A stretch of 64,000 nt of DNA from Trifolium pratense (taxonomy: Eukaryota > Streptophyta > Magnoliopsida > Fabales > Fabaceae). Under the pieces are notes generated by a model. That model was not told the origin of the DNA and ran no database searches. It saw only the letters and a list, made by a program, of their open reading frames with translations. A program made the translations under genes and the position numbers. Of this stretch, positions 11,499 to 22,280 are shown in pieces; within the stretch, counting starts at the first letter, position 1, and every line of letters starts with the position of its first letter. The stretch covers positions 41,222,338 through 41,286,337 of the forward strand of contig NC_060059.1 of the NCBI RefSeq assembly GCF_020283565.1. The letters run 5' to 3'.

Positions 11499-11904
11499 GC
11501 TACTTAGACAGTAATATGAGAAATAGCATTAGAAAATAAAATCAGGCCTTTCTTGGTTAAGCTTGACAACAACTCATGCTATTAGCTTCGCTTGCATGTC
11601 AACTCTTATGTGAGTTATTTATATATATAAGTGTTGACTGATGACCTTAGTTTCTTATTTTATTTTATAATAATGATATAATTATAATAATGATTTTCTT
11701 TAAGAATAATTTTTAAATAGTTACTTAAATTAGTATTATACCTCAAAAAATTTAAATTAATATTAGTAATTCATTTGAAAACAACACACATAAATATATT
11801 TTCTTTTTATTTGAAGTTGATTTTGTATGAAAGATATTGTATTTTTTTTTTCTTCTAGTATGTGATTTATTATTTTTAAGTAGATTAGATATAAAATTAT
11901 CAAA

Positions 11905-12050
11905 AGCTAGCGTACCGGAAAAAATATTACAACGTACCACGAACCCAACAACGTACCGACTATATATACCCCTCGCGTACCGAATTCTTTGAGGGTTGCG
12001 AACTGCGTACCCGAATTCGTACCACGTATCGAAGCGAATTGCGAATCGTG
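11905..12050. repeat. CGTACC-rich patch next to the ADR1 fragment
   Basis: The hexamer CGTACC occurs six times in about 140 bases, with one variant CGTATC. It stops where the ADR1-like exon copy begins. The composition differs from the AT-rich flanks. It may be part of the unit that moved with the exon fragment, or filler formed at the junction. Function unknown. Confidence 0.55.
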
Positions 12051-12446
12051 TTGCTACAGGTTATTTCAATGAGAAAATATTGTCTCTAACTGTTTCACAA
12101 TCTGCAAATGTGGATCAGCTAAGGACAAAGATTTGGGGACACATCATGGGAAACAGAAGTTTGAATCCAAATTATGTTGTTCCCCAATGGATACCACAAT
12201 TTGATGATGTTTGGTCACTTTCAGTTCTCGAACAGCTTGTGTGTAGAATACCAGGTTGCATGTTTGTTGTTGTTTCTAGGTTCAAATTCCCAACAATAAT
12301 CAATGCAACTTATGAGGTTGAATTGTTGAGTGAAGAGGATGCTATGTCTTTGTTCTGTCACCATGCTTTTGGACATAAATCAACCCCTTTTACAGCTCAT
12401 GAGAATTTGGTCAAACAGGTAATAGAACTTCTTCCCAGCACATTGA
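12051..12446 (+). pseudogene. truncated ADR1-type NLR fragment (exon 2 only)
   Basis: This stretch is nearly identical to exon 2 of the NLR gene at 14814-18380, plus the last bases of intron 1 and the first bases of intron 2. It is therefore a genomic copy, not a retrocopy. It encodes RNBS-A (SLTVSQSANVDQL), RNBS-B (MFVVVSRFKF) and RNBS-C regions (DAMSLFCHHAFG). Relative to the intact gene it lacks 36 bp, deleting 12 residues that include the hydrophobic half of the kinase-2/Walker B motif (LIVLDDVW is reduced to DDVW). The deletion lies between two TTGA repeats. A 7-bp gap sits at the former acceptor. There is no P-loop, no RPW8 domain and no LRR nearby, so a functional NLR is not possible. 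Confidence 0.88.
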
Positions 12447-13713
12447 ATTTGGTCCCCTAATAATAATATGCATCCCTTTCTTTAGAGAAAAACAATTTTT
12501 TTTATATGAAAATTGGTTGATTACGTTTTTGTCCTGGGATTGATTCCCAATCTCTTCCCCTTCATCCTCTTCTGATTCTTACTAGATGTTTTCATCTCAC
12601 TTGCTTTACTTTTGTTCTCTCACAAACAAACATAAAAGTCCAAAATACATGATTTCAATTTCTTGATACTCTAAATGACAATAAGAAATCCTGATGCAAA
12701 AATTGTGTTCCAATTTCTAGTACTACTAGTAGCGACAGATCTAAATTTATACTCTAATTTCTTCACTACAACAACACACAATAACTTGAAATTACAACAA
12801 AAAATTAAAATTTGGGGAAAACATAATTTAGGGATTTAGGGTTTGCAGTTGGGTTACAATTATCAGAGAGATGAAGAGAACATGGAGTTGGCCACCAGAA
12901 TCGTGTTTTTCAGAGAAAGAGTGAGAGACTCGTGAGAAGAGTGACTGAAGAGAGAGAAAGAAAATGAGAAAGAGTTTTTTCTTTTTGACAAAATGTATGT
13001 GAGTTTTTAATTATTTATTATTTCGTCTATTTATAAAGTAAAAAACTTTTTTTACAGTGTGATCTAAGCTTTCATTAATCTTAACACTGGCTTCTTCCAG
13101 CTAAAACCAAAAAATCCGGCGATATATCAACTATCAAGTGAAGACAAACACCAATATATTAAGGTCAAGGTGAGGTGAAGGTGCACCACACACTTTACTT
13201 ATTGATCCCACCACCTCAAAATCTGATGTATTTTTGTATGTATATGAATAAAGATAAAAAGAATAGACTTTTAATTAAGTTGGGGTCAAGTTGAACAAAA
13301 ACAAATGTTCTTGTCCTCCACTAAATTAAGGATAAATTTTTGTCATCTGCACAAGTTATCTAAAATATTTGTTCATTGAATATCATAAAAGATAAATTTG
13401 TTCAATACCTTAAATATTTATCTTGTGATGTTCTGTCTTTTACAGTCTTGTACTGTTCTGTCCAGTATTTATGTTTTGCAGGTTTATTTTAAATCATGAT
13501 TCAAAAAATCCTTTAATTCTAGCTAATATTATATTACAAGTAACAACACAGTATTATAAGAATAAACTTGAAATATAAAAGTGCAAGCATGCATCATGAC
13601 ATATTGAAAGGCGAACATATATTTCATTTTTTAATCCCCTCAATAGTCAAAAATATATATTTATTTTTTTTAATAGTCAAAAATATATTGAAAGTAAACA
13701 GATTACTACTAAC
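12447..13713. other. intergenic, no gene seen
   Basis: AT-rich. On the minus strand, 12830-12890 reads like a plant 5' leader (AAACCCTAAATCCCTAAAT) followed by TC-rich sequence, so it could be a displaced promoter fragment, but no coding exon follows. The frame at 13568 is low-complexity. Confidence 0.4.
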
Positions 13714-13824
13714 GTTGAAGTATCAAGAAAGAGAGAAAACTCATAATGAAAGAAAGAATAAAAAGAGTAAAATGATTCATTCTTTCTTTCATTATAAGTT
13801 TTCTCTCTTTCTTGATACTTCAAC
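13714..13824. repeat. near-perfect hairpin, 46-bp arms
   Basis: The left arm 13714-13759 (begins GTTGAAGTATCAAGAAAG) and the right arm 13779-13824 are reverse complements with one visible mismatch, separated by 19 bases. The right arm ends two bases before the primer-binding-like site at 13826, where the end of a 5' LTR would be expected. Confidence 0.85.
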
Positions 13825-13825
13825 A

Positions 13826-14070
13826 TGATATCAGAGCCTATCCTAGATTCATTTGTTGTTTGTTGTGGAGACCTCTCATATTTGGGCCATCCGTTGTTGT
13901 TGATTCCACGTTCCAGCTTGTTCAGTTCTGGACGTGAGGGGGTGTGTTAGAAGTCTCACATTGGCTAGAGATATGACATAGATAGCCTTTATAAGTGTAG
14001 TGCAAACTTCAACTCTCAAGCTAGTTTTTGTGGTTGAGTATAGGCTTCTCAAATTCTAATATCGTACTAG
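13826..14070 (+). mobile_element. TRIM-like LTR retrotransposon remnant
   Basis: TGATATCAGAGCC (13826-13838) resembles the initiator-Met tRNA primer-binding site TGGTATCAGAGCC used by many plant LTR elements. About 100 bp later a purine run (GTGAGGGGGTG) precedes TGTTAGAAGTCTCACATTGG (from 13944), which looks like the start of a 3' LTR with transcribed sequence. The very short internal part fits a terminal-repeat retrotransposon in miniature. The matching 5' LTR is not recognisable upstream, so this is a remnant. Confidence 0.55.
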
Positions 14071-14371
14071 CTAATCACCATTATTCTTAACAACTAAACT
14101 AGCAAATAATTTGAAGAAACACTTCTCTCTTTTCACATGACAAATTCAGATGAACCTCTTTTTTTATGTAACTCTAACATGACCTCCAGTAAAAAATTGG
14201 AAGTGTCATGCCTCAAGGTAAATAAAAATCTTCTTGGATTGACTATTCAAGAGAGAAAGAACACAAAAACATAGACTCGAATCACACGCCCTTAAAATTT
14301 TATGCAGTCATGCAGAGATTTCATCATCCGATTAAAATTAGATGGTGCTAATCTAAACTATATTATTTAAA

Positions 14372-14450
14372 TGGCCCCCCGCAAGTGGGCGGTGGGATTG
14401 ATCCCCTTGGATTAGTCGGTCCTAAGGCCGGATATCAAGTTTTCAAAAAA
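14372..14450 (+). repeat. SINE-like fragment
   Basis: The fragment contains GTGGGATTGATCCCCTTGG and ends ATATCAAGTTTTC followed by an A-run, like the 3' half of a tRNA-derived plant SINE. No A box or target duplication is visible. It lies about 365 bp upstream of the first ADR1 gene. Confidence 0.4.
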
Positions 14451-14514
14451 AAAATCTAAACTATATTATTGTAATATTGTTATTATTTAAATTTGTACCG
14501 ATCACGCGGACAAT

Positions 14515-14693
14515 ATAGTATTAGCGAGGACACATAGTATTAGCGAGGACAATATAGTCCACTCAAGAATCGGACCTTTATCGAAGTCATAAAATGACAC
14601 ATTCACTCGATCAGCAATACTCGGTGTCGTTGGATTGAGATTAGACGATTAATACTCGGTGTCGTTGGATCGACAATATAGTCCACTCAAGAA
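14515..14693 (+). promoter_or_regulatory. duplicated motifs in the proximal upstream region of the first ADR1-like gene
   Basis: Three different words each occur twice in this 180-bp stretch: ATAGTATTAGCGAGGAC (14515-14531, 14534-14550), AATACTCGGTGTCGTTGGAT (14616-14635, 14651-14670) and one beginning ACAATATAGTCCACTCAAG (14549-14569, 14673-14693). The stretch ends about 120 bp before the ATG at 14814. Whether these are regulatory elements or duplication scars cannot be told from sequence alone. Confidence 0.45.
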
Positions 14694-14813
14694 CCAACAC
14701 GGAAAAAACACACACATAGTATACTACAAGAAAGACTAAGAAAGAAGAAACTTGTAATAAACAAAAGTTAAGAAAGAAAAACAAAGTGTCTGTGTACGGG
14801 CGCGCGCAAAACA

Positions 14814-17800
14814 ATGGCACTGAATGATTTTTTCGCCGGCGAGATAGCAACAGAGCTTATAAAAATGCTTGTAAGCATATCTAGAAAATCTCTGTTATGC
14901 AGAACAAGCGCAGAACAACTCATAACATACATCAATGAAATCCTCCCAACAATACAAGAAATCAAATACTCCGGCGTAGAATTAACGGAGCATCGACAGT
15001 TTGATCTCGACCGCTTCTCAGAGATTCTACGTTCCGGAGTAGAACTTTCTCACAAGGTACTCTCATCAAGCAGATGGAACGTATACAAAAATCTGCAGCT
15101 AGCAAAAAAGATGGAAAAACTTGAAAAGAATGTGTCAAGATTCTTGCAGGGTCCTATGCAGGCTCATATATTGGCTGACGTGCATCACACGCGATTTGAG
15201 ATGGCTGAAAGGTTCGACCGGGTTGATGCGTCGAATAGGAAGTTGGAGCAGTATTTTGGTGCTATGAAGATTGGTGTGGGAGGTGGTGGGTGGGTTGAGG
15301 AAGCTGTGAGGTCTTGTATGGAGGAAGATGAGAGTTGGGTTGAGGGTAATTTGAGTGTTGGGTTGGATTTAGGGAAGAAGAAAGTTAAGGAGATAGTTAT
15401 GGGAAGAGAGGATTTGTGGATTGTTGGGATTTGTGGGATTGGTGGATCTGGGAAAACTACTCTTGCTAGAGAGGTTTGTAGAGATGAACAAGTGAAATGT
15501 AAGCAACATTCAACTCCTCTTCTATTTGAAATTGAATTGGTTTATTTGAGCTTATTTGTTGATATAAACATCTGTGAGACTTTTTGCGAGAATTTATGGA
15601 AACAGCTTATGACATGTTCATATTTCATAAGTTGTTTTCAGTTTATTTTCATAAACTCTTCGTGATAGCTTATAGTACGGTACGGTGATACTATATTATG
15701 TTATTCTTATTGTAATAAACACACTAAACTAGATATGTAAATGCTTGTAGCATAAGCACTTATCATATAAGTGCTTCTGTATAAGCTATTTATAGAACAA
15801 AATATAAAATCAAGTCAAATTGTTTCCATATAGCTATAAGTTGTTTTCAAGTTATTTTGGAGAGCTTATGAAAATAAGCTGAGAACTCCTTATAGAGATG
15901 TCATAAGTTATTTCAGTAAGCTCTCTCAGACAACTTTTCAAGTGTTTACGTCGATAATTAAGCTCAAGTAAGTTGATTCAAACGGTTTCTTTTTGTTGGA
16001 AATTTTTCGAAAGTTTTGACAATTGCTACCTTTTGCAGGTTATTTCAAGGAGAAAATATTGTTTCTAACTGTTTCACAATCTCCAAATGTGGATCAGCTA
16101 AGGACAAAGATTTGGGGACACATCATGGGAAACAGAAGTTTGAATCCAAATTATGTTGTTCCTCAATGGATACCACAATTTGAATGCAGAAGTGAAGCAA
16201 GAACCTTAATTGTTCTTGATGATGTTTGGTCACTTTCAGTTCTTGAACAGCTTGTTTGTAGAATACCAGGTTGTAAGTTTGTTGTTGTTTCTAGGTTCAA
16301 ATTCCCAACAATATTCAATGCAACTTATGAGGTTGAATTGTTGAGTGAAGAGGATGCTATGTCTTTGTTCTGTCACCATGCTTTTGGACAGAAATCAATC
16401 CCTTTTACAGCTAATGAGAATTTGGTCAAACAGGTAATGGAACTTCTTCCCAGCACATTGATTGAGTAATTTACTTTTGTTTGTATAAACAACTTAATTA
16501 AACACTTATAGCATAATTTCTTATCATGTAAGTATTTATATGTAAGTTATTTCTATGATAAAAAAATAAAGTCAGACTGTTTTCGTACAAACTATAAGCT
16601 GTCTTATTAGTTATCCTGACGAGTTTATCGAAATAAGCTTAAAACAGCTTATAGACATGTTATAAGTTATTTCTGTGATAAAATCTTGTCTGTGTTCTTT
16701 GTGTCTGTTTTCTTTTGAACCTGGATTGTTGTTCTAACGGTATTCAATGGGAAATAGGTTGTGAGTGAATGTGAAAAGCTTCCATTGGCTCTAAAAGTGA
16801 TTGGAGCTTCACTGAGAGATCAGACAGAACTGTTTTGGGCAAGTGTTAAAAACAGGTTATCTCAAGGCCAAAGTATTGGAGAATCTCATGAAATCAACCT
16901 TATCGAAAGAATGGCGATAAGTATCAACTACCTTAAAGAAGAGATGAAGGAATGTTTCTTGGACTTGTGCTCATTCCCTGAGGATAAAAAAATACCTCTA
17001 GATGTTCTGATCAATATGTGGGTTGAAATTCATGATATTGATGAGAAAGATGCTTTTGCTATTGTTGTTGAACTCTCCAATAAAAATCTTCTCACATTGG
17101 TGAAAGAAGCGCGGTACGCAACAAAACCATTCTTAACTAACTATTATTTTTATAGTTAATTTTCAATTAATGAGATATGGAATTTATTCTAAAACCCTTT
17201 TGGTAACTTGGTTTATCATATCAGTGTTGGTGGCATGTACAGCAGTTGCTTTGAGATCTCAGTTACTCAACATGATGTACTTAGAGACCTCGCACTTAAT
17301 TTGAGTAGCCGCGAAAGTATTAATGAAAGGCGGCGATTAGTTATGCCAAAACGAGAGAAGGGACTCCCTAAGGAGTGGCTAAGACACAAGCACAAACCGT
17401 TCGAAGCACAAATTGTTTCAATTCACACAGGTATATATAGATATGTGTATGCACGCGCACGCCCGTGTATGCTTTTGTGTTGATGAATTTTATACTATAG
17501 TTGTTTCTTGCATCTCATGGCATTCGGGTATGCGATGAATTTTTACATTGTAGGTGAAATGAAGGAAAGGGATTGGCATAAACTTGAATTTCCAAAAGCT
17601 GAAGTTCTGATTATAAATTTCACATCCAAGGATTACTTTTTACCTCCTTTCATAGATAGAATGCCAAATTTGAGAGCATTGATAGTAATAAACTATAGTG
17701 CATCCTATGCTTCTCTTCACAATGTTTCAATTTTCAACAATTTGGCCAACTTAAGAAGCTTATGGCTTGAAAAAGTTTCTATCCCTCAATTTGGAAGCAT

Positions 17801-18380
17801 TATCATGGAAAACTTAGGCAAGTTATTTATAGTCTTATGTAAGATTAATAACAATTTAGAGGGTAAAGATGTAAATCTATCTCAAATCTTTCCTAGCCTC
17901 TCTGAACTCACTCTTGATCATTGTGAAGATGTTACTAACTTGCCCTCAAGCATTTGTAAGATACAGTCACTACAAAACTTGAGTCTCACAAATTGTCACA
18001 ATTTGGCTCAACTTCCTGTCGAATTAGGCATGCTAAGTTCGCTAGAGATTCTCCGGTTATACGCTTGTCCGGAATTGAAAACGCTTCCTCCTAGCATTTG
18101 CAACATGATTAGGTTGAAGTATATCGACATTTCGCAATGCGTTAACTTGACATGTTTCCCGGAAGAGATCGGTAAATTGGTAAGCTTGGAAAAGATTGAC
18201 ATGAGGGAATGTTCCATGATTAAGAATGTGCCAAAGTCTGCCATTTCATTGAAGTCTTTGAGGCTTGTAATTTGTGATGAGGAAGTGTTTGGTATTTGGA
18301 AAGATGTTGAGAAGGCTAAGCCAAATGTTCATGTTCAAGTGTCAGAGCAGTACTTTGATTTGGAATTCCTTAGAGAGTGA
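14814..18380 (+). CDS. ADR1-like helper NLR (CC-R/RPW8-type), copy A
   Basis: Five exons keep one frame: 14814-15498, 16039-16433, 16758-17113, 17225-17430 and 17554-18380, about 822 residues. Residues 1-150 are an RPW8-like CC-R domain (start ALNDFFAGEIATEL; EIKYSGVELTEHRQ; SRWNVYKNLQLAKKM). The NB-ARC domain has a P-loop (GIGGSGKTT), kinase-2 (LIVLDDVW), RNBS-B (FVVVSRFKF), a KLPLAL form of GLPL, RNBS-D (CFLDLCSFPEDKKIP) and QHD in place of MHD, as is usual for ADR1/NRG1-class NLRs. The C-terminal LRRs carry the pattern LTLDHCEDVTNLPSSICKI. ADR1 proteins act downstream of TIR-type receptors with EDS1/PAD4- or SAG101-type partners and form calcium-permeable pores. This role is family knowledge, not shown here. 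Introns 1 and 2 carry MITE copies; copy B lies 9.5 kb downstream. Confidence 0.92.
15535..15990. mobile_element. AAGCTTAT-rich MITE copies in ADR1-A intron 1
   Basis: Two adjacent segments (about 15535-15675 and 15720-15985) carry words such as AGCATAAGCACTTAT, ATAAGCTATTTATAG and GAGCTTATGAAAATAAGC. They belong to the same dispersed family as 16470-16690, 18632-18860, 24065-24320, 54165-54495 and 62505-62790. No coding capacity. Boundaries are approximate. Confidence 0.6.
16470..16690. mobile_element. AAGCTTAT-rich MITE in ADR1-A intron 2
   Basis: The copy contains AAACACTTATAGCATAA, AAACTATAAGCTGTCTTA and AAAACAGCTTATAGACATG, in the same order as the other family members. It lies entirely within the intron between exons 2 and 3. 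Confidence 0.6.
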
Positions 18381-18584
18381 ATGGTGTCTTATGTTCTTGT
18401 GATGTTTGCACCATAATTATTTGTAAATACTTGTCCATAATTGTATTTAATGTAAATTAAGGCATAATTTTATTATTACTCTTAAGTACTTCCAAATACC
18501 GAGTTACTAAAGTTCATTAATAATGAAAGTAATGGAAAACCAATATTTGGATAATAGTTTGGATAAAAATTAAGTAGTTATATG

Positions 18585-18860
18585 ACCCCCGAATCAGATT
18601 AGACGGTCTACTGGTAGTGGAAAAAAAAAAGTTGTTGTATAGCATAAGTGCTTTTTATTTCAGTAATAATAAAAAGATAAAATAAAAACAAATTGTTTTT
18701 ATATTCTACCTATAAGCTATTTTCACAAGTTGTCATGAAAAAACTTACAGAAATAAGTTAAAAATAACTTATAGATATGATTGTTTCTATAAATTCTATC
18801 AAAGAGTCTTATAACTATTTATCTTATCAAATAATTTCAAAAAATTCAATCCTAATAGGT
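18585..18860. repeat. SINE 3' fragment followed by a MITE copy
   Basis: 18585-18631 (ACCCCCGAATCAGATTAGAC plus an A-run) matches the 3' half of the SINE family. From about 18632 the AAGCTTAT-type MITE family resumes (AGCATAAGTGCTTTTTATTT, CTATAAGCTATTTTCACAAG, ACTTATAGATATGA). Both are in the 3' flank of ADR1 copy A. Confidence 0.5.
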
Positions 18861-19394
18861 CTTTGTACCTCCCTACTCTACTACAATAGATCCTCAATAT
18901 TTGATTCGGAGCAGCTAATTTTGCATGATATACCACGAAGTTCCTTGATTACTTTTCTAGTAGTGGTGGAATATAATTCAAGTAAGTTCAATGAACTTTT
19001 GAAGATTGATGTCCTTTCTTGATTGTTTAGTGGGAGTGGAGCATTCTCATTTCTTTTCACTAGCTATAGTGGACCTTAAAAAAGTTACATGTGATGTGCT
19101 CCAATGGATTAAAAAAAATTGAAAATGCAATGGCCAATTATTTTGAAGTGCTTATTTTGTCACTTTAGTATTAGGTACATTGAACATTGAGAGACATTAA
19201 CAAGATTTAATGCTTGACTCTTGACTATGGTTCTTAGTTGATAACTAATTTGTCAATAGTGTAGAAATAGTTGTCCATCTTTGGAAGCTTGTTATTATTA
19301 TTATTATTTTTTTTTATAACTATGTGAATATTTTAGTTTTTTGAAAACTTTTATATTTTAGGTTGATTGAATAATTACTAATGTATTTAATATA
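18861..19394. other. intergenic, no gene seen
   Basis: AT-rich sequence with ATT trinucleotide runs near 19293-19313. No coding or RNA feature recognised. Confidence 0.5.
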
Positions 19395-20962
19395 TTCCCT
19401 CCGTCCCAAAATATAATAACTCTTTAACTATTGCGCGTATGTCAATACATAAATTTGATTACAAATATCTTTAATTGTGTATTGGTAAAAATTATAGAAA
19501 TTTGATATTATGAAAATATTCATCGAAATAAATCAAACAAGATCTTATATGATAATTGATGACAAATCGTCACACTCTCTAATCCATGCCTATTTTAGCA
19601 ACATTAGATACATTTTAGTAGGTTTTTAGCAATAAATATGAGAGAAATCTAACCATTAGCTTGATTACTTGTTTGGCAAGAAAACAGGAAAAACTGCAGG
19701 AAATGAATGATTTTCACTACGCTGGGGGCGTAGCCCATCACGCGCCGCGTGATGGAGCTCACAGGGAGCCAGGATTTTCACTCTGATCACGCGCGGCGTG
19801 ATACCTGACCACGCGCGGCGTGAAGCTTTGTTCAGGAACTGGGTTGCTCTCTGACTTGACCACGCGCGGCGTAGCTTTGACCACGCGCGGCGTGAAGCCT
19901 TGATTGAAGAAGAAGATTGTTCTCTGACTTGATCACGCGCCGCGTGATTCTGTTACCACGCGCGGCGTAGTTGATGGAATTGCAACCACGCGCGGCGTGA
20001 TAGATCTGGCGCGCGGCGTGGTTGCCTTCTGTATATATATTTTCTGCATAATTCTGTTTTCGGGGGGGAAAATTCTGCACTTTTTCACTACATTCTGGTT
20101 TTGGAACTTGAAGATCGTGATTCAACACTCCAGCGGAGAGCTCCAAGCACATCGAGAGCATGGATTCACAAGCCATGGCGATGAAGCGAGGAAGCGAACG
20201 AAGAACGATGAGGAGCTAAACTCCTTTGGAGGTAGGATCTAGGGTAGTTTAGAATGTAGTTCAGCTGAATGTAACCTGCAATTGTTGTAAGATCGTACTC
20301 TCTTTATAGTGTTCATTCAATACAATCTGATTTTAATGCTTTATAATCCTGCATTAGTGTTATAATGATTTTGAGTTAAGTCACGTGCGAGAGTATTGAT
20401 TTAATGTCTGAACTGAATTGTATTGAGTACTCGAGTGTCTCCGGTCGAGAGATTGAGGCATAGAGTGTAGCGAACGATTGACGCGCGTTAATATCATTCG
20501 TTGTAGGTAGCTTCCGCCCGAGAGATCGGGGGAGTATCGACAACGAATAGAGTGGATTTTGACAAGAGATTGCGATTCACTAATTTGTCGATCTAGTTGT
20601 GAACACTTGAGTAGTTCTTATGACATTGTAGGTTGCATGCGGTTAGCTATAGACTAGATGATCCCGATGATTCTACCTCATTTTTCCATTATTCTCTAAG
20701 CATTCGTTTTCTACCAATTGATCACTCAACATACCCCCAATTTATGTGTATTTTCTGTATAATGTCTATGAACACGATTCGACTAGTTTGATCACACAAT
20801 CCCTGTGGATCGATATTTTTATTACTACGTGATTTTCGTGCACTTGCGAAATAATTCATCAATAATATGTACATTATATACTCTTAGAAAAATACGGTCA
20901 AAACAAAATATATGAATAGTGAATTTAGTCAAAAAATGTCTTATAAAATGGGATGGAGGGAG
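19395..20962. mobile_element. Stowaway-type MITE interrupted by a solo LTR
   Basis: The ends are TTCCCTCCGTCCCAAAATAT on the left and the complement of CTCCCTCCATCCCATTTTAT on the right, flanked by TA on both sides (19393-19394 and 20963-20964). This is the Tc1/mariner-derived Stowaway signature. Without the inserted LTR and its target duplication, the MITE would be about 258 bp. Confidence 0.88.
19557..20861 (+). mobile_element. solo LTR, 1305 bp, with GC-rich near-palindromic repeats
   Basis: It begins TGATGACAAATCGTC and ends AATAATTCATCA, giving TG..CA ends inside a short inverted repeat TGATGA/TCATCA. It is flanked by the exact 5-bp duplication ATAAT (19552-19556 and 20862-20866). No gag, pol or second LTR is attached, so it is a solo LTR left by recombination. 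About ten copies of a CACGCGCGGCGTG or CACGCGCCGCGTG motif lie at 19718-20025. Near the 3' end the phrase CCCTGTGGATCGATA resembles sequence near the LTR/internal boundary of plant Ty3-type elements, so a Ty3 origin is a guess. Orientation is inferred from that phrase. Confidence 0.85.
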
Positions 20963-20966
20963 TATA

Positions 20967-21984
20967 TATTAGTTATTCAATGAATTTAAAAAGTTTAGTA
21001 AAAAAATGAATTTAAAAAATAAATTTTTACTTATATATGAGACTGAAAAATAATTTATAACAACTTTTGAACTAACTTACCGAAAAGCTCTTGAAAATTT
21101 ATGAATTATTTATGAGCAGAATTGATCAGATGTTTGGGTAAAACATTTTATATTGAACATTTAAATTACTCTAAAAAAAAAAATCAAAACAAGAATATAG
21201 TGAATATTTTTTTTTTTTAACAAACAACAAGAAATATAGAGAGATCGATATATAAGAGGACACTAATGTTAATTTTTAAGATTTTTTGAATTAAATATTT
21301 ACACTAAGTAAAAATATACTAAAATTAAACTTTTAAGAATTTAGTAGAACTCAACCATATAGGATTGAGTCAAAAAAAAACCATATAGGAGTATGTATTT
21401 GAGCAATGTCTCTATTTTTCATCTAAATTACATTTTCTATAACTGAATTAAATTTTCCAATGTCTTTTAACTTTTTATAAATAAAATAAAAAACTATATT
21501 TTTATAAATTTATCTGTATTTTCTCTTTCTCTTATGTAAGAGTATACCTTATAATTATTTTTATATTTTTTAATACGAGTATATATAGTTGTTTATATTA
21601 TTTTAATTTTTTATTAATAAAAAGGTCTAGAAGTGCTAAAAATTGAAAATTTAGCTTAGCCTACCTAGTGCCCCAAGTTGGTGATGTAGCAAAGTACTAA
21701 ACAATTTGTACCACAATATAAAATAGACATAGCAAACAATATGTACCACAATTTAATCTTCAATATATTCGTGATGTACTTGTTCAAAAAAATATATATA
21801 TTCGTGATGTAGCCTCTTTCACACTAACAAAATAAAAGAATAGTAGTAATAGAATATACTCCCGTTCATTTTTTTTCAAATACAAGCCTCACTCATTTAC
21901 CATAAATATTACTTTTTTTTTGGGTTACATGAGAGAAAAAATAAACAAAAACAGAGAACAAAAGTAATTACTCCCTAATAAAAA
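20967..21984. other. intergenic, no gene seen
   Basis: Strongly AT-rich with many A and T runs; fragments such as ATATTCGTGATGTA occur twice near 21765 and 21800. No gene is supported. Confidence 0.5.
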
Positions 21985-22280
21985 CTACATCTCACGCATC
22001 CGTACAAATAACACTCGATAACTAAGAAGGAGGTTCTTCTAATTAATATCACCATAGTCGAGCTCGCGGATGCTCCCATCTTGACCAATAAATTTGCACA
22101 CGCATTTCCCTCCCGAAAGGTGTGGTTAATAACAATGCTTCAATCTCTTCTTAAGAGCTATCGAATTCTTTGAACTTCATTCGCATAATGATGATATGGC
22201 GAAACACCGTCTTGAATCAAAAAAATCACTTGCAAGGAATCAAAATAGCAAGCTATGTTCCTGAACCCATTAACCCAATA
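21985..22280 (-). pseudogene. LINE-type RNase H remnant, 3' part
   Basis: On the minus strand one frame reads WVNGFRNIACYFDSLQVIF and later INHTFREGNACANLLVKMGA. This is the usual end of the RNase H-like domain found in plant non-LTR retrotransposon proteins (Asp-containing second strand, then the HxxREGN-A-D/N-LAK-G block). Stops interrupt it. The N-terminal part of the same domain lies at 26836-26908, on the far side of the CACTA element, so the domain was split by that insertion. Confidence 0.7.

Noticed and set aside
19832..20176. 114-residue frame with HAARG repeats
   Set aside because: The peptide repeats simply translate the CACGCGCGGCGTG DNA motif inside a solo LTR; no protein family is indicated.
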